This document shows, piece by piece, positions 60,860-64,000 of a DNA stretch of 64,000 bases. This stretch comes from Listeria ivanovii subsp. londoniensis. Lineage in GTDB: Bacteria > Bacillota > Bacilli > Lactobacillales > Listeriaceae. The notes under the pieces were generated by a model that saw only the letters and a list, made by a program, of their open reading frames with translations, made no database searches and was not told the origin of the DNA. The translations under genes and the position numbers were made by a program. How positions within the stretch are numbered: the first letter of the stretch is position 1; the number at the start of each line of letters is the position of its first letter. Where the stretch lies: assembly GCF_000763495.1 (NCBI RefSeq), contig NZ_CP009576.1, forward strand, positions 320,001 through 384,000, read 5' to 3'.

Positions 60860-61678
60860 TCAAATGAATTCTTTTAGAAATTTGTAAACCCCGTCTGCTT
60901 CATTTGTGTCTGTAATGCTGTTTGCTGCGGCTTTTACATTGTCGCTTGCGTTTTCCATCGCAACACCAATACCGGCATATTCTAGCATACCGATGTCGTT
61001 CTCACCATCTCCAAAAGTAATAATTCTTTCACGTGGAATGTTGTAATGTTTTCCAAGCGCTTCGACAGCCGTTTTTTTATCAGAGTTAGCAGGTAAGATT
61101 TCCAAATTATTATGATGAGAAGAAAGAACGCGAATCCCGCTCGCTTCGTTCAAAGCAGTTCGAACAGATGTTAAGCGAGACGCATCTTCTTCGGCAACAA
61201 CAATGGCATTTAAAAATTGGTGTAAATTTTGATCAAAAGCACTGGAATCATTAATCGAAACGAGTGAAAAACGATTGTGTCCCGTATCTAATCGACTTTT
61301 GTCAGCAAGACTTTGGAAAAATGCAGGTGGTTCTTTTGTGTAAAATAATGTATTGGTAGAAAAGAAAAATAATGGTAAGTCAAAATCACGCATAATATGA
61401 TACGTATCGCGAATGGCTTTTTCTTCTAAAGTGGTTTTAAGCAGTTGCTCATCGCGGATTGCAGCGTAAGAACCATTCGAAGCAATAACGTGACCGGAAT
61501 CGCTTACTTGCAAGCCAACTTCGCGCGCGGAACGATACATCCGTCCGGTGGAGATTGAGAAAATATGTCCGTCATTCTCTAGCGTTTGAATTAAATCACG
61601 GGTTTTTTCTGATACGGTTTGATCCGAATGCAACAATGTGCCGTCAATATCGGAACAAATTAAATATTTTTTAGTCAA
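60860..61678 (-). CDS. Cof-type HAD phosphatase
   Basis: This 272-residue HAD IIB phosphatase has motif I SDIDGTLLHSD at 9-19, motif II STGRMYR near 43-49, a C2 cap, and motif IV FGDGENDIGMLEYAG near 216-230. It is a paralog of the 57657-58475 gene with clear divergence. Translation starts at TTG 61678 after AAAGGATG. It lies 18 bases upstream of the MBL gene on the same strand, so the two may be co-transcribed. Confidence 0.9.
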   Translation of the reverse strand: MTKKYLICSDIDGTLLHSDQTVSEKTRDLIQTLENDGHIFSISTGRMYRSAREVGLQVSDSGHVIASNGSYAAIRDEQLLKTTLEEKAIRDTYHIMRDFDLPLFFFSTNTLFYTKEPPAFFQSLADKSRLDTGHNRFSLVSINDSSAFDQNLHQFLNAIVVAEEDASRLTSVRTALNEASGIRVLSSHHNNLEILPANSDKKTAVEALGKHYNIPRERIITFGDGENDIGMLEYAGIGVAMENASDNVKAAANSITDTNEADGVYKFLKEFI

Positions 61679-61813
61679 ATATAATCATCCTTTTTAGTTA
61701 ATACCCTAAGTATACCATGTGCGAAAGCGAATAGTTATTATGATACAATAGTTTCATACATATTTTTATAACTTTTGAGCTTATTTGAAAATATAAATTT
61801 AAGGAGTTTTACA

Positions 61814-62785
61814 ATGAATAAACTTAACTGGGCAATTCTTGGTCCTGGATCGATTGCGCACCAATTTGCAGAGGGAATGAAAGGCTTAGACCGTGAAATT
61901 TATGCAGTAGGGGCTAGAAATTTGGAGAAAGGTCAAGCGTTTGCCAAACAATATGATATTAAAAATGTTTACGATGACTTTGATAAAATGCTTGCTGAAC
62001 CAGCGATCGATGTGGTTTATATTGCAACGCCGCACTCCAATCACTATGAATATATTATGAAAAGTTTGCAAAATGGTAAGCATGTGCTAGCAGAAAAAGC
62101 GATTACGGTGAGCAGTGCCGAATTAGATGAAATAAATGCGCTTGCGAAAGAAAAAGGCTTAATTGTTAAAGAAGCGATGACGATTTTTCACATGCCACTT
62201 TATAAAAAATTACGAGCAATTGTTGATTCAGGCGAAATTGGTAAATTAAAACTTATCCAAGTCGCATTCGGAAGCGCAAAAGAAAAAGATCCAAGCAACC
62301 GTTTTTACAATATGGACTTAGCAGGCGGAGCGCTTCTTGATATTGGGACATACGCATTAAGCTTCGCGCGCTATTTCTTAACGGAAGCACCAGATGAAGT
62401 GCTAACAACGATGAAAAAATTCGAAACGGGTGTCGATGAGCAATCTGGTATTTTGCTGAAGAATAGAGAGGAAGAACTCGCAGTCGTGTCGCTTTCTTTC
62501 CGAGCAAAAGTGCCAAAACGTGGAATTGTTGCTTGTGAAGAAGGCTTTATCACTGTGGATGAATACCCGCGTGCAAGCCGTGCAACTGTGACTAATACGA
62601 CTACAGGAAAAGTGGAAGAAATTGTTGCTGGTGATACGGATAAAGCTTTAGCATACGAAATTACTGCGATGGAAGAAAGTATTTCTACAGGAGAAAATCC
62701 AACATCCGAGTTAACGCGTGATGTCATCGCGATTATGACGAATGTTCGAACCAAGTGGGGCATTAAGTTTCCGTTTGAAAAATAA
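61814..62785 (+). CDS. Gfo/Idh/MocA-family NAD(P)-dependent oxidoreductase
   Basis: This 323-residue protein has an N-terminal Rossmann domain (WAILGPGSIAHQFAEGM near 5-21, and EKAITV near 94-99 with the conserved catalytic-type Lys) and a C-terminal alpha/beta substrate domain. Such enzymes act on sugars, inositols or dihydrodiols. ATG 61814 is chosen for AAGGAG 8 bases upstream. The TGATACAAT element at 61741-61749 is a plausible extended -10. Confidence 0.9.
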   Translation: MNKLNWAILGPGSIAHQFAEGMKGLDREIYAVGARNLEKGQAFAKQYDIKNVYDDFDKMLAEPAIDVVYIATPHSNHYEYIMKSLQNGKHVLAEKAITVSSAELDEINALAKEKGLIVKEAMTIFHMPLYKKLRAIVDSGEIGKLKLIQVAFGSAKEKDPSNRFYNMDLAGGALLDIGTYALSFARYFLTEAPDEVLTTMKKFETGVDEQSGILLKNREEELAVVSLSFRAKVPKRGIVACEEGFITVDEYPRASRATVTNTTTGKVEEIVAGDTDKALAYEITAMEESISTGENPTSELTRDVIAIMTNVRTKWGIKFPFEK

Positions 62786-62786
62786 G

Positions 62787-62822
62787 AAAAGCCAGCCGGA
62801 AAAATTCCGGCTGGCTTTTTAT
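62787..62822. terminator. Bidirectional terminator between convergent genes
   Basis: AAAAGCCAGCCGGAA / TTCCGGCTGGCTTTTT stem with T's on both strands, serving the oxidoreductase and the ABC ATPase. Confidence 0.93.
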
Positions 62823-62829
62823 AAGTATT

Positions 62830-63930
62830 TTAGTCTGTCAAATTATCTTCTGTTTCTGGATCAAAAAAGTGAGATTTAGACATTTCAAATGCAAGTGTAA
62901 GTACTTCATTTGGTTGGTGTTCAGAACGAGCATCAACACGAGCAACGAATTCGTGCGTACCAACACGGCTGTGAAGCATGAATTCAGCACCAGTAAGTTC
63001 GGCAACGATAGTAGTTGCTTTGAACGTATAACCTGGGTTTGCTTCAATTACGATAGGCTCATCATGGATATCTTCAGGACGAATGCCGAAAACGATATCT
63101 TTGCCGTCAAATCCTCTGTCTTTAAGAAGTTTCAATTTACCTTCTGGTACAGCGATAGTGAAATCATCACCGATAAAGTGGGTACCTTCTAAACGACCTT
63201 TGAAGAAGTTCATTGCGGGACTACCAATAAAGCCGGCTACGAACATATTTACTGGATGATCATACACTTGTTTTGGTGAACCAACTTGTTGGATAACACC
63301 ATCTTTCATAATAACGATACGAGTAGCCATTGTCATAGCTTCCGTTTGGTCATGGGTAACGTAAATCATTGTAGTATCTAATTGTTGATGTAGTTTAGTG
63401 ATTTCCGCGCGCATTTGCACACGTAATTTTGCATCTAAGTTGGAAAGTGGTTCATCCATTAAGAATACTTTGGCATCACGAACGATTGCACGTCCTAAAG
63501 CAACACGTTGACGTTGACCACCGGAAAGTGCGCTTGGTTTACGTTTTAAGTACTCTGTTAGACCAAGAATGTTTGCTGCATGTTCTACACGTTCTTTAAT
63601 AGCATCTTTTGGCATTTTACGTAATTTTAAGCCGAAAGCCATGTTATCATATACAGTCATATGTGGGTAAAGTGCATAGTTTTGGAATACCATTGCGATG
63701 TCGCGGTCTTTTGGTGCAACGTTATTCATTACTTTGCCATCAATGGATAATTCCCCTTTAGAAATTTCTTCTAGTCCAGCAATCATACGTAAAGTAGTAG
63801 ATTTACCACAACCAGATGGACCAACGAAAACGATAAATTCTTTGTCGTCGATTTCTAAATTAAAATCAGATACTGCTGTTACTTTGTTATCATATATTTT
63901 ATAAATATGTTCTAGTGATAATTGTGCCAA
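62830..63930 (-). CDS. Sugar ABC transporter ATPase (MsmK/MsmX/UgpC type)
   Basis: This 366-residue ATPase has Walker A GPSGCGKST near 37-45, signature LSGGQRQRV near 135-143, Walker B VFLMDEP near 155-161, and a C-terminal MOBE/TOBE regulatory region (about 240-360). Stand-alone ATPases of this type energise several carbohydrate importers in Gram-positives. No importer genes adjoin it, while the msm-like operon at 25918-32486 lacks an ATPase. Translation starts at TTG 63930 after GAGGCG. Confidence 0.93.
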   Translation of the reverse strand: MAQLSLEHIYKIYDNKVTAVSDFNLEIDDKEFIVFVGPSGCGKSTTLRMIAGLEEISKGELSIDGKVMNNVAPKDRDIAMVFQNYALYPHMTVYDNMAFGLKLRKMPKDAIKERVEHAANILGLTEYLKRKPSALSGGQRQRVALGRAIVRDAKVFLMDEPLSNLDAKLRVQMRAEITKLHQQLDTTMIYVTHDQTEAMTMATRIVIMKDGVIQQVGSPKQVYDHPVNMFVAGFIGSPAMNFFKGRLEGTHFIGDDFTIAVPEGKLKLLKDRGFDGKDIVFGIRPEDIHDEPIVIEANPGYTFKATTIVAELTGAEFMLHSRVGTHEFVARVDARSEHQPNEVLTLAFEMSKSHFFDPETEDNLTD

Positions 63931-63974
63931 CTAACTTCGCCTCTTTCTATTTTTTAACTTGTATTCATTGTATA

Positions 63975-63988
63975 TGAAAACGCTTTAC
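63975..63988 (-). promoter_or_regulatory. Candidate cre site upstream of the ABC ATPase
   Basis: TGAAAACGCTTTAC (plus-strand reading) matches about 12 of 14 cre positions. It overlaps the region just upstream of a minus-strand TACAAT -10 element, which would place the ATPase under CcpA. The full promoter runs past the window edge. Confidence 0.5.
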
Positions 63989-64000
63989 AAAAACTATGGC

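Overview
This window is chromosome of a low-GC Firmicute, almost certainly a Listeria sensu stricto species. The evidence is the gene order rrn, ctsR-mcsA-mcsB-clpC-radA, gltX-cysE-cysS, sigH, secE-nusG, rplKAJL, rpoBC, together with internalin-type LRR proteins and a gene set whose order past rpoC matches the L. monocytogenes lmo0260-lmo0278 region from memory. The species cannot be fixed from sequence alone. It differs from the L. monocytogenes layout I know in having no ispF, a sugar ABC/glycosidase cluster before rpoB, and a peptidase/ABC locus where inlG/H/E would be.

Layout. 1-3859: the 3' end of an rRNA operon (16S end, tRNA-less spacer, 23S, 5S, terminator). 3879-8506: CtsR-controlled protein quality-control operon. 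8616-18245: housekeeping genes radA, PIN/TRAM protein, ispD, gltX, then a T-box-controlled cysE-cysS-mrnC-rlmB-NYN nuclease operon and sigH. 18254-23113: rpmG, secE, nusG, ribosomal protein operons with an L10 leader, and a methyltransferase. 23115-24684: a short transcript with a 38-codon ORF, then rtcB. 24716-32530: LacI-type regulator and an msm-like operon (binding protein, two permeases, glucan 1,6-alpha-glucosidase, sucrose phosphorylase). It has no ATPase; a MsmK/MsmX-type ATPase lies at 62830-63930 and may energise it. 32539-40420: rpoB (long structured leader) and rpoC. 40451-42577: HAD hydrolase and a 6-phospho-beta-glucosidase.

42693-46836 is the most unusual part. A strong extended -10 promoter is followed by a 60-codon ORF, a minimal ABC ATPase, a permease whose N-terminus appears to need a -1 frameshift, a fused ATPase-permease of MacB type, and a small site-2-protease-like (M50) membrane peptidase. 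I interpret it as a peptide maturation, export or immunity system. No radical SAM, LanM or similar modifying enzyme is present.

46908-54220: M20 peptidase, LPXTG internalin, MarR/ring-cleavage dioxygenase pair, histidine phosphatase, fused OppB-OppC permease. 54226-64000: mixed-strand accessory region with a secreted internalin, a second GH1 enzyme, a type I toxin-antitoxin candidate (28-residue holin-like toxin and convergent antisense RNA), two Cof-type HAD phosphatases, a GNAT acetyltransferase, a Crp/Fnr regulator, a secreted metallo-beta-lactamase-fold protein lacking usual metal ligands, a Gfo/Idh/MocA oxidoreductase and the ABC ATPase. I saw no IS element, prophage, CRISPR array or tRNA gene.
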